DNA from: Centrapalus pauciflorus | Taxonomy: Eukaryota > Streptophyta > Magnoliopsida > Asterales > Asteraceae | Direction: 5' to 3' | Length of the DNA stretch: 64,000 bases | Assembly (NCBI GenBank): GCA_020465985.1 | Contig: JAANYP010001197.1 | Location: 92,001-156,000, forward strand | Shown here: positions 11,305 through 22,237 of the stretch, one piece after another | How positions within the stretch are numbered: the first letter of the stretch is position 1 | How the letters are laid out: every line of letters starts with the position of its first letter | Program-made: the position numbers and the translations under genes | Notes under the pieces: generated by a model | The model's database searches: none | Told to the model about the DNA's origin: nothing | Seen by the model: the letters and a program-made list of their open reading frames with translations, nothing else

Positions 11305-12035
11305 AACTCGAATTATACACATCTTGTGTGTAAATCGAGTTGAATATAACAGTTAATCGAGTCGGTTAGCTTTGTTATTCGAGTTGTGTCTTACTATTAC
11401 TCGAGTTGCCAAACTGTAATATTCGAGTTGACAACTAGAATTTCAGAACAATTCGAGTTTTATATAAGACTCATTCGAGTTTTATATAAGACCAATTCGA
11501 GTTTTATATAAGACTCATTCGAGTTTTATATAAGACCAATTCGAGTTTTATACAAGACTCATTCGAGTTTTGTATAAGACCAATTCGAGTTTTGTATAAG
11601 ACTCATTCGAGTTTTATATAAGACCAATTCGAGTTTTATATAAGACTCATTCGAGTTTTATATAAGACCAGTTCGAGTTTTGTATAAGACTCATTCGAGT
11701 TTTATATAAGATAAATTCGAGATTTATATAAGACCCATTCAAGTTGTGCAAGATTCACTCGAGTTTTACAAAACAACCATTCAAGTTTTGTATAACAGAT
11801 TCGAATTTTACAAAACACTCATTCGAGTTTTGTAACACATTGAATCGAGTTTTACATAACATTGATTCGAGTTTAACAAAACACTCATTCGAGTTTGTGT
11901 ATAAGATGTTATCATATACTTGAATCGAGTTTTATCAGAAAGGCATTCGAGTTTGATCAAACTTACATTCGAGTTTGATCAAACACACATTCGAGTTTGA
12001 TCAAATTTCACTCATAACACAAGAATCATTCAAGT
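11305..12035 (+). repeat. S3 leader array of ATTCGAGTT motifs
   Basis: About 25 TCGAGTT cores, most as ATTCGAGTT, plus variants (ATTCAAGTT, TTCGAATTT). The central part (about 11452-11742) is a tight tandem array of 22-base units, ATTCGAGTTTTATATAAGAC plus two bases. The last two bases alternate TC and CA, which makes a 44-base higher-order unit. The array lies in the transcribed leader, downstream of the LTR TATA and upstream of gag. Confidence 0.9.
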
Positions 12036-12213
12036 TTGTCACACACATTAATCCAAACACAATTCACTGCTTGAGTTAAACTGCTTATTGCTACTAACAA
12101 GTCATTGTGTTGTAGATTTCAGTACTAATCTGTGTTTCAAGGTGTGATCAAATTTTTCAATCTCATTCGGAGTTCATTTGATCTTGGTCAAAGTTTCCCA
12201 ACAAACAATCAAC

Positions 12214-13056
12214 ATGTCTAAAGATGCACTTGCTATGGGATCAGAAACCAAACCCCCAATCTTATACAGAGGGGAATATGTTCAATGGCGGGAGCGGTTT
12301 CTTGAATTTATCAGTTTCCATGATTTATCTGAAGAAATGCTGAAATCATTAAATGAAGGACCAGCAATTTTTATGGAAACGATCCCAGGAGTACCAACTG
12401 GAAATCCCCCAATACCACCAAGGACTGTTGAGGTAACAAACCTAACAGAGGCCCAGAAAAAGAGAAAGTTAGGGGACAAGACTGCAAGAAAGTTATTGTT
12501 GATTTCAATCCCCAATGAAATATACACTTGTCTGACAAATACAAAGACTGCTAAGTCCATCTGGGATGAAGTATGCAAAATCATGAGGGGATCAGACAGA
12601 GCTGCCACTAATAGGGCTAGGAATAGTCTCATGACATTTGAGAACTTTAGAGCCCGTGAAGGTGAACTTCTGGAAAACACTTATCTCAGATTTGTAAATC
12701 TGGTAAGTGAAGTAAAAAGAAACGGAGTGACGAAGTCCAACTTGGACATCAATGTCAAATTTTTAAATGTCCTAAATCCAGAATGGGAAAAATATGCTAT
12801 GATCATCCAACAAACGAAAGATATAGAGGAGATGGATTTTCATATGCTATTTGAAAACCTCAACAACTACCAAGAAGTTGTTTTGAGGAAAATATCTAGA
12901 AAGAAGAAAGCGGAAAAAAAAACTGCTGATCCACTAGCTCTACTGGCGGAGAAAAAGTATAAATACAAGCTCAAAAAGGAGAAAAGAGCTGTAATCAGCA
13001 GTACATCATCAGAATCAGAATCATCAGATTCATCTGCAGATTCAGAGATTGTATAA
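12214..13056 (+). pseudogene. S3 gag, N-terminal part, ending at a premature stop
   Basis: Capsid-type gag protein of a copia element (UBN2/Retrotran_gag style: YVQWRERFLEF near the start, IWDEVCKIMRGS, LNPEWEKYAMII). I take the ATG at 12214 (MSKDALAMGS); upstream codons in frame have no ATG. The frame ends at TAA 13054-13056, after a Ser/Glu-rich stretch and before the zinc knuckle, which lies in the same frame just downstream. Gag and pol are one frame in most Sireviruses, so this is probably a nonsense change; read-through is possible but the context (TAA ATG) is not a known leaky one. S2 has a stop within a few codons of the same place. Confidence 0.85.
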
Positions 13057-15502
13057 ATGAAAAAACAGATGGCACTGCTTACGAAGGCATTTCAGAAGAA
13101 ATTTTACAGGAAGCCAACAAACAACAAAATGCGCTACAAAACAGGCTCAAGGAAAGTTGAGAAAAAGGATAAGTATGAGAAGGCTGGAGAAAGTAGTGCA
13201 CGAAAGTCTGACAAATATGAGAAGTCAGATAAATCAACCAAGAAGGAATCTGAACAGAAATGCTATAACTGTGGAAAACCAGGTCACTATGCCCGGGAAT
13301 GCAGATCTCCAGTAGTCAAAAATTCAGACTACTATACAAGAAAGGCCCTCTTAGCCAAAGAAAAAGAGTCAGGCAAAGCTCTTATGGCAGAGGATGATCA
13401 TTGGTTACAGTTATCCGAAGATGATGATATTTTAGATGAAGATGCCCATATCTGTTTAAAGTCAGAAATCTTCAATGAATCTGAACTAAGTGAATCAGCT
13501 ATGATAGCTGAAGATGAGGTGTGGGTTGGACTGACGGATGAAGAGGATGAAGAGACAAGAGAATCTGATTCTGATGAAGAGGAAGAAAAAGAAGAAGTTG
13601 CATTAATGGCATCTGGTCAAAATAAAGCTGAAAATGAGGAGGATTCAGAGTCTGATAACTCAGAGGATTCAGAAGGACAGGAGGTAAATTCTATTTCAGA
13701 TTCTGATATTGACGACTCATGCATATTAGAAGAAAAACTAACTAATATGGCTTTCATGCTTAAAAAGTTTGAAAAATCCTTAAAAGCAGAAAAGAAAAAG
13801 GTTCATTCTTTGGAAAACAAACTTCTAAATGAACACAATTTAGTCCTAGATTTTTCCAAAGATAAAGCCTTAGCTTTACGAGCTGTCTCAGACTTACAAG
13901 ATAAGGAAAAAGAACTTCAAAGCAATATACTCAATCTGAATCACAAAATATCTGATTTACAAGAAAGTCTGCGAATAGCTGAATTAGAAGCCTCAAACTT
14001 TTCTGTAAAATATCATGCCATATTTGAAGAAAGAACTAAACTTTATGAGAAAATAAAAAAGATGGAGGATGAATTTATTAAAAGAGGGCAAACAGATCAA
14101 ACAATATATTTAAATCAACCAAAAGATACAGAGTTTTATAACTCTAAATCTGGTATTGGTTGGGAAAATCCTAAGTATCTGACAAAAGCTATATCAAATT
14201 CACCAACATTATATGATGTCAGATACATGAATTTAGGATTAAAAATGACATTCTTGAAAGCATCTGAAGAAGTAGAATCCAGTGAAGAAATCAAAAGGTC
14301 AAGATCAGACAAAATGCAAAATTATGTTGACTATACCAAGATAAATGAAATCAGCAACATTGTTGATACTAAAGAAGAGTACATTCAAACTTATTCTGAA
14401 AAGGATTTGTCTGAATTACCAATTCAGTCTCAAAAACTATATTTACCAAATTCAATTTTAGAACAGATAAATTCTGATTTAGAACTGAAAATTAAAAGTT
14501 TTGAGACAGAGAATGGAACACTCAAGTCTGAATTACTAAAAATAGAACAAATGTTGCAAGATAAGTCTAAAAACATAAATGTGTCTGATCCACATTCATC
14601 TATTTCTCTGGATTCTATAAATTCAGAAAAAGAATTTGATCTGTTCATGCACTCTGATGTTAATTCATTAGATCAAAGATTTGGTAAAATTGGTGAATTT
14701 ATCAAACCTTTGACTAATAAACTATCAACTGGTAATAAAGAATCTGTTAAAATTCTGCAAAGAATGACTACAGACTCTTTAAAAACATCTGAAAATTCAC
14801 CATCAGTGCAACAAAAGAAGGAGAAAACAAAACTGTTTGTTAAGTCTCCTAGCTTTGAAAAGGGTGAATCATCCTCATCAACGAACTCTTTTGCACATAA
14901 AGTCAAATCTTCAACAGGTATGAAAAGGTTACAGAAAAAACAAGCATCTAAATCTTCTAATTCTCAAACTTCTTTTATGTCAGATAACGTTGTGAACGGG
15001 TCGAGAAAACAAGTGTGGCGAAAGAAGCAAAGAGAAGAGAAAAACAAGATTATAAAACAAGAATGGCGCGTGAAAGAAAAAATTGTTACAGATAGAAACA
15101 GCAAAATTGAACATTCTGTCTGTAATAATGATAAAATTGTTAATAATTCTTGTATTAAGTTTTCAAGATCGAAATTAATTGCTTTGAATTCTTATGTTTG
15201 TAAGTCTGAAACTGTGAAGTATAATAAGCTTGTATGGCAACCAAAGAAAAAGGACCCATTGTATGAACAGAAAATGGATCCACAGATAAAAATTTCAAAA
15301 ACAATTCCACTGCGAATTGTACAAAAGTGGATACCCAAAAGAACAATTCAAAAATGGGTACCTAAAATAAATTCAAACGATAAGCCTAAAGCCATATCAG
15401 TTAGAAAAACAAATGATACTATGCATGTTTTACCTAAAACTAAAGTACCCAACTACAAGTGGGTACCTCATGTGCTATTACGTTTTATAGGTAAACCATG
15501 TC
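13057..15502 (+). pseudogene. S3 gag zinc knuckle and gag-pol linker (open, 818 codons)
   Basis: Continues gag in the same frame. The zinc knuckle CYNCGKPGHYAREC (nt about 13261-13302) binds nucleic acid. Then come an acidic stretch (DEEDEETRESDSDEEEE), a long coiled coil (about residues 215-350: LTNMAFMLKKFEKSLKAEKK and following), the family motif MEDEFIKRGQTDQTI, Ser/Lys-rich DNA, and repeated KWIPK/KWVPK-type pieces before the protease. The frame runs on to a stop at 15513, but the protease begins at 15503 in another frame, so a frameshift lies near 15495-15503. The linker is typical of Sireviruses and much longer than in other copia elements. Confidence 0.85.
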
Positions 15503-16022
15503 TGGTACCTTGATTCGGGATGCTCCAAACACATGACCGGACAACGAGACACACTCACGGAATTTGTAGAAAAGTTCTGTGGGACGGTAAGATTTGGAAA
15601 CGATCAGTTTTGTCCGATCAAGGGATACGGAAGTCTGAAGTATGACAAAATCACAATCCAAAAGGTCTTTTATGTTGACGGTCTTGGTCATAATCTATTC
15701 AGTATTGGACAACTGTGTGATAAGGGGTTAGAAGTCAACTTCAAAGCCAATCGGTGCAGCATCAGATCAGCACAAGGAAAAGAAATTCTAGCAGGAAATA
15801 GGAAAACAAATCTATACTCCATTGATTTAGCCTCGATCAATCTGAAGAAAGATGTCTGCTTATTGTCAAAAGCAACATCTAAAACAGCATGGCTGTGGCA
15901 TCGTCGCCTTTCACATCTAAATTTCAATGAACTGACCAACCTAGCAAAAGGAGGGTTAGTTAAAGGGCTGCCGGCGCTTAAATTACAAAAAGAGCAACTA
16001 TGTGCGGCATGTGAAAAGGAAA
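15503..16022 (+). pseudogene. S3 protease active site and pre-integrase domain
   Basis: Starts WYLDSGCSKHMTG: the Asp-Ser-Gly aspartic protease triad is intact here. Then GAG-pre-integrase: LWHRRLSHLNFNELTNLAKG and the CX2C zinc pair CAACEK, the HHCC finger that precedes integrase. The frame is +1 relative to the upstream linker. Near 16014-16017 a single A appears to be missing from an A-run, sending the reading to a stop at 16027, while the integrase core continues in a third frame from 16024. Confidence 0.85.
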
Positions 16023-16023
16023 G

Positions 16024-16350
16024 ATGACAAAAGCCACACACAAATCCAAAACAGTACACTCATCCACAAGAGCATTAGAGTTACTGCATATGGATTTGTG
16101 TGGACCAATGAGAGTACAAAGTATAAATAAGAAAAGATATGTATTGGTGATAGTTGATGACTATTCACGATACACATGGGTGTTTTTCCTGAAATCCAAA
16201 TCAGATGCAACCGAATCTATCATCGAATTCATCCGAAAAATACAAGTAAAGTTGCAACTCACCATCCAGACAATTCGCTCAGACAATGGAACAGAGTTCA
16301 AGAACAAATCATTAGACTCGTTCTTAAATTCAGTAGGAATTACACATTAA
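16024..16350 (+). pseudogene. S3 integrase core, first part
   Basis: Integrase inserts the DNA copy into the genome. Visible are HMDLCGPM with the first catalytic Asp (about 16092), IRSDNGTEF with the second Asp at 16282-16284, then a TAA at 16348-16350 where relatives have a Gln codon (C to T change). The catalytic Glu (VVERRNRTL, codon 16390-16392) is just after the stop in the same frame, giving the expected DD35E spacing. So the core is complete in residues but cut by one nonsense codon. Confidence 0.85.
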
Positions 16351-18840
16351 TTCTCAGCTGCTCGGACTCCACAACAAAACGGTGTCGTTGAAAGAAGAAA
16401 TCGGACACTAGTGGAATCAGCTAGGACGATGTTGGCATACTCCAATTTACCATTGTTCTTGTGGGCAGAAGCGGTTGCAACAGCATGTTTCACACAAAAC
16501 CGTTCAATAATAAATAAAAGATTCGGAAAGACTCCGTATGAGCTGATCAATAAACGAATACCTAATGTTAAATTTTTCCATGTCTTTGGTTGCAGATGCT
16601 TTATATTGAATGATAAAGACAATCTGGGAAAGTTTAATCAAAAGGCGGATGAAGGAATCTTCATCGGGTATTCAAAGGAGTCGGTTGCTTTCCGAATATA
16701 CAACAAGAGAACCAAGATAGTCAACGAGAGCGTAAATGTTAAATTTGACGAAGGAGTGGTGATGGCTTCTGAACACACCAGTTCAGGACCCGGACCTAAC
16801 ATGCAGACTTCATTGGAGTCAAATAGACAAAATGTTGAACAACATGAATTAAATAAGTTGTTTGAGAACTTTTATGATGATTATTTTGAAACTCCCAAAT
16901 CTAATGTTCAAAATTTGGTGCCTGACAGGATCACTGAAGATCCAGTCGTAGTTTCAGATCTTTCTCAACAACAAAGTTCAGAAGAAACTGGAGAAGCTTC
17001 AACAGCAAAGGTGCAGTCAACTACTGAGATTGTACAACCAATTGAACCTCCACATACTTCTGAAACCCCTATTACTTCAGAACAGTCAGAAGCTCCTACC
17101 TCAGATGTTCCACCTACAACATCTGCAGCAACTCCCGAACCATATTTCGATTCCAATCCCAACCAAGACCCAATAGAACCGTTTCCACATACAGTTAAGT
17201 GGACAAGAAATCACCCAATAGAGAATATCATTGGTGATCCATCTTCATCAGTCCAAACCAGAAGGGCTACAATAAATGAATGCTTATTTTCAAATTTTTT
17301 GAGTAAGATTGAGCCTAAAAATGTAAAAGAAGCCCTTCTGGATGCTGATTGGATTGTGGCGATGCAAGAGGAACTCAACCAGTTCGAACGGTTAAAGGTC
17401 TGGAGACTTGTTGAGCGACCAAAAGACAAATCCATAATTGGCACGAAATGGATCTTCAAGAACAAGAAAGATGAACACGGTGTCATTATTCGAAATAAAG
17501 CTCGTCTCGTGGCCAAAGGATACAGTCAACAAGAAGGAATTGATTATGATGAAACATTTGCACCAGTTGCACGCATTGAAGCTATAAGGATGTTTTTAGC
17601 TTTTGCCGCACATAAAAATTTTACAGTATATCAAATGGATGTCAAAACTGCGTTTTTAAACGGGGAGCTAACAGATGAAGTATATACATATCAGCCCGAA
17701 GGGTTTACTGATCCTTCGAAACCTGATCATGTATATATTTTGGATAAGTCACTGTATGGCCTTAAACAAGCACCTCGTGCTTGGTATGATGCACTTTCAA
17801 CATATCTGTTGAAATGTGGATTTACAAAAGGTGCAGTTGACACAACCCTGTTTATAAAACGTCAGGGGCCAGATATCATAGTAATACAAATATATGTAGA
17901 TGATATAATATTTGGGTCTACAAATCCAGAATTTTGTAAGAAATTCGCATTTTTAATGTCCCAGAAATTTGAAATGAGCATGATGGGGGAAATAAATTTT
18001 TTCTTAGGATTACAAGTAAAACAATTGACTGATGGTATTTTTATCAATCAGTCAAAATATATCCAAGACATGTTAAAGAAATTTAACATGGTCAATAGTA
18101 CTCCTATGAAAACTCCCATGGCTCCGGATTCAAAATCAAAACTCGATGCGGACATCTCAGGAAAACCTGTAGATGTAACCCATTATCGAGGTATAATTGG
18201 GTCATTAATGTACTTAACAGCCAGTAGACCAGATATTATGTTTGCTACATGTGTTTATGCTAGATATCAGGCAAATCCAAAAGAATCACACTTAACAGCT
18301 GCAAAACGAATTTTAAGATATCTCAAAGGTACTCCAAATCTTGGTTTGTGGTATCCTAGGGAGTCTTCATTTCATCTGACTGCTTTTTCTGACGCTGATC
18401 ACGCAGGTGATAAGATGGACAGAAAAAGTACGTCAGGAGCAGTACAATTCTTAGGTGACAAACCCGTATGTTGGTCATCCAAGAAACAACAATGTGTTTC
18501 ATTGTCAACAGCTGAAGCAGAATACGTGGCTGTATCTTCTTGTTGTTCTCAAGTGTTGTGGATGAAAAGCCAACTACGTGATTACGGGTTTACACCAAAG
18601 AAGATTCCAATATACTGTGATTCTCAGAGCGCAATCGCTATTGCATCAAATCCGGTGCAACATTCAAAAACGAAACATATTGACATTCGGTACCATTTCA
18701 TAAAAGATCATGTAGAAAATGGAAATATAAAATTATATTTTGTACCTACTGAATATCAACTAGCTGATTTGTTTACCAAAGCGTTAGATGAGAAACGGTT
18801 TAATTTTTTGGTACACAAATTAGGTATGTTGAATCGTTAA
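16351..18840 (+). pseudogene. S3 integrase end, reverse transcriptase and RNase H
   Basis: Open for over 800 codons. Integrase C-terminal part: GVVERRNRTLVESARTMLAY and FGCRCFILNDKDN. A Ser/Thr/Pro-rich linker (about 16790-17200) follows. RT: WRLVERPKDKSIIGTKWIFK, YQMDVKTAFLNGEL with the first catalytic Asp, and YVDDIIFG at 17892-17915 with the catalytic pair. RNase H: FSDADHAGD, STAEAEYVA, CDSQSAIAIA. It ends LFTKALDEKRFNFLVHKLGM at 18840. The domain order PR-IN-RT-RH is that of Ty1/copia. No break within this part, but it has no start of its own and depends on the damaged upstream frames. Confidence 0.9.
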
Positions 18841-19438
18841 GATTTAATAATTCAGTAGTTTCAAAATTATAATTTTAAAATTTCATTTTTAAGTGATTCT
18901 TATCTGATGTTGAAATTCATGAATTATAAAAGTTTATATACTTTGGATTTTAACAAGATCTGGATTGTCATGTGCAGGGGGAGCAGAAAAGCAATTTATC
19001 TGATTTTGCATAAATCTGATAAAAATTATCTGTTATTTTGTAGGGGGAGCAGATTTGCAAAATGAAATCATAAGTTGAGGGGGAGCAACATTCAGAAATT
19101 CAAGGGGGAGCAATTACATTTTGTTAATACTGTTATTTTTTTAGTATTTGTTTTGTTTGTTGATTAATAATTTTTGTTGTTTGTGTGAATTTTTTTTCTT
19201 TCATTTTAATTTTTTTTGTTGTTTTGTGATGTTCTTGTGAAATTTTTTTTATTTTTATTTTTTTTTACAAAAATATTTTCTTTAGTCCATTTAAAATTTT
19301 TTTGTGTAGTTATTTTTTTTTGATATTCAAATTTTTTTTTACTCACAAATTTTGATTGAAAAGATGGTTTATGGGTTAATCTGGTTTAAAATATGGGCCG
19401 AAAGTTTGAATTGTAAAGTGGGCCGGGTAAAAAGTGAG
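18841..19438 (+). other. S3 post-pol spacer with multiplied polypurine boxes
   Basis: Four GGGGGAG boxes follow pol (18977-18983, 19043-19049, 19079-19085, 19104-19110), each often followed by CA. Repeated polypurine tracts after pol are a described Sirevirus hallmark. The rest is T-rich. They could act as extra plus-strand primers. No gene. Confidence 0.75.
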
Positions 19439-19518
19439 TATAAAGTTGAATTTTCAAATTCAAATTCACTTTTTCGGAAATTCAAAAACATTTCATCTTC
19501 TTCCACAACCTTTCTTCA
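19439..19518 (+). promoter_or_regulatory. S3 internal core promoter candidate for the env-like gene
   Basis: TATAAAG (19439-19445), then a CT-rich patch (CATCTTCTTCC, 19494 onward). S1 and S5 have the same TATA plus CT-rich pairing ahead of env. Would give a short leader exon ending at the GTGAGT donor at 19572. Inferred from layout only. Confidence 0.45.
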
Positions 19519-19571
19519 CTTCGAAGAAACCTCAAAAACCCACCAACCGACGATTTCATTTCATCAAAATT

Positions 19572-21013
19572 GTGAGTCAAACTTTGTTTTTCTTTATTAT
19601 TTCAGTTAGTATATACATATTTTCAGTGTATTAGTTTGAAATGTGAGTATCTGTTCATATGTAAATTTTTTTTTGCATTCATAGCCGTTAATGGTGAATC
19701 ATCTGAATGATTCTTGAAACTGAAATTAAGTGTGTGTTGTTGTCCATAATGACAATATGACTATGAATCTGAAGTTTCATAAGTCATTTTCAATTCACAC
19801 ACACACAATCATCGATTTTTCAATAAGAACAGTTTCGCATTTTTGATTTTTCTGAAATTTGAATTTTTAACAACTTTAAAGTTGTTTTTGTTCAAAGTTC
19901 AGAAAAACAAATGTGTTTAAAACACATTTTCGAGGGGGGTACAAAGTTTAAAACACTGAAAAACATCTCTGAAATTCAATTCATAAAATAAGTGAGTTTT
20001 AGACTTGTAGAAAAATAAAAAATAACTTTCTTGAATAAAGCTTCATTCGAGTTTATTGGAAGTGTTATTCGAGTTGATCAACAGTTCCATTCGAGTTGTC
20101 AAAGAGTCATTCGAGTTGAATGACAGAGTCATTCGAGTTGATATGTATGTCATTCGAGTTGCCTGTATAGTCATTCGAGTTGCCTATATGTGTCATTCGA
20201 GTTTTATCTGAGAATAATTCGAGTTGCATCATGACTCATTCGAGAAAAATTTGGGTTTCATGCGAGTTGACAAGTGTGGGTGTAACACTTAGAAAATTTT
20301 CAGAACATAAGTGCTTCAAGCATATTCGAGTTGGGACTATGGTTTAATCGAGAAAATGACTTAGTCATTCGAGTTGGGTGTTGGATCCCATTTTCCATTC
20401 GAGTTTAATACATGTTACATTCGAGTTTCATGTATATGACATTCGAGTTTTGTAGTGACTTAATCGAGTTTTAAATTTCATCATTCGAGAAAACTCAAGT
20501 TGAGTCAAATTTCATTCGAGTTGAGTATAGACTTATTTGAGTTTCATTGACTCTTTATTCGAGTTTTACGTATTATTCGAGTTTCATGAATATATCATTC
20601 GAGTTGTATATAGACTTGGTCGAGTTTCATGTATACATCATTCGAGTTGGGTGTAGACTTATTCGAGTTGTTTCATGTGTCACCCGAGGTTGTTAAAGAG
20701 TCATTCGAGAAACGTGTAGTTTCATTCGAGTTTCATCAGAAAATTTTTCTAAGTGTAGTATTTTAAAGTTTTAAGAAAAAATGTCACATTTTTTAAGAAA
20801 TTGTTATAAATTTGTGTTTTTCTAACATTGGTCTCTAAACGATTGACTTTGGAGTCCTCTCAATAATTTTCAATTATTGTCAGGAATCCCGATGCTTTAA
20901 ACAGAAAATCACAAGTTTTTGTAATTTCTGATAAAATGTTACAAGTTTTTCTACATTTTGAAGGTTGTCCTTTGTGTACTTGGTAAGCCTAACATGAATT
21001 TTATTTTTTACAG
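19572..21013 (+). other. S3 candidate intron in the env leader
   Basis: GTGAGT at 19572-19577 is a near-perfect plant donor. TTATTTTTTACAG ending at 21013 is a strong acceptor, 8 bases before the env ATG. The 1442-base span holds the second motif array and no ORF of note. Alternatively the acceptor may pair with an upstream donor in the gag leader to make a spliced env RNA. Confidence 0.4.
20045..20734 (+). repeat. S3 pol-env spacer array of ATTCGAGTT motifs
   Basis: About 23 TCGAGTT cores, usually as CATTCGAGTT, with variants CATTCGAGAAA. Spacing is irregular (about 20-40 bases) and the bases between cores are not repeated, unlike the tight 22-base units of the gag leader array. Same core as the first array of this element. 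Confidence 0.9.
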
Positions 21014-21021
21014 GTATTCAA

Positions 21022-22205
21022 ATGGCATCTCCTGTGCAATCCCAAAATTCAAATTCCTCTGATGCTCAATCATCATCAAATCATACCCTCGTTTCTACCC
21101 CAGTCAGATCAACCTCTGTAGCCCGTTCTTCACAAACCCATATTATTCCAGATAATCAACTTGTCAAGCCAAAACATTGCCTTCCTTTCAGGGACAATAA
21201 CCACCGTTTAGATCCCAAAGTTATAAAAGTAAGCCATCCGATCATTGTGGACATTCTAAAAGGCCATCCTCTTGGTTATCTGCTTCAGTATAAGCCGTCT
21301 ATTCTACAAGTGTACTTACAACAATTTTGGCATACTGTCAAATTTGTTCCTGCGGATGGTAATCACCATTTCAAAGTGACGATTGATCAATTCAAGACGA
21401 AGATCACTCTTGCAAGGCTACGTCACAATTTATTTCTTCCACGACGAATAGACACTGTGAACTTTCCAGAGTTCGCAGATTTTGAAGATTTTGTTTCAGA
21501 CGAAGAGCTTGTCCATGATTTGATTTGTCTAGGCTACTCAAAGCCACTTCCGAAAAGCTCTAAATTTCACAGAAATGGTTTAAATGGCGAATGGTACACA
21601 CTGTTTGGTATCATTAATCGTTGCATGACTTCAAAACATACTGGAATTGACCGATGCAGCATCCATTGCCTAAGGATATTTCATGGGATCGCATTCAACA
21701 AACATTATGATTTTGCTCTGTGTATCTGGGAGGATCCAAAGGAGATAGTACTGGCTAAGACTACAAATAGAGCAAGGAAGTTCGTTCCTCTTCAACGGTT
21801 TATCCAGATTCTGATCCAAGGGATCTTACGGGCCAATGAAAATATTCCAAAGAGAGCCAATTCTCAGAGATGCCCAGACTACGTCATGATGAGTTTGCAT
21901 GAAGTGCCAGACTCCCCGAATGCTAACATAATGCCAATTCCAGAGTCATTACTCAAATATGCAGATCAAGAAAGTGAACATGTGAAATTGTACAGAATAG
22001 ATCATGCTCCTATAGAGACTCAGGAACCGAGTTCTCTTAGCCTAGGAGCTTTAAGGATCGAGGAACCTCAGCAAGGGGCTGAAGTTCAGGTTGCCCAGTC
22101 TGTGAGTGAGGGAGTAGGAAGTGTGAGGGGTGGTGAGGAAGAAGCAGAAAAGTCAGATTCTGAGAGGACATTATCTGATATTCAAGAAGAAGAGGGAGAA
22201 GGAGC

Positions 22206-22237
<32 letters not shown>

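Noticed and set aside
11452..11742. CRISPR-like appearance of regular repeats in the S3 leader
   Set aside because: Units are contiguous 22-base tandem repeats with no unique spacers and no cas genes; plant retroelement leader.
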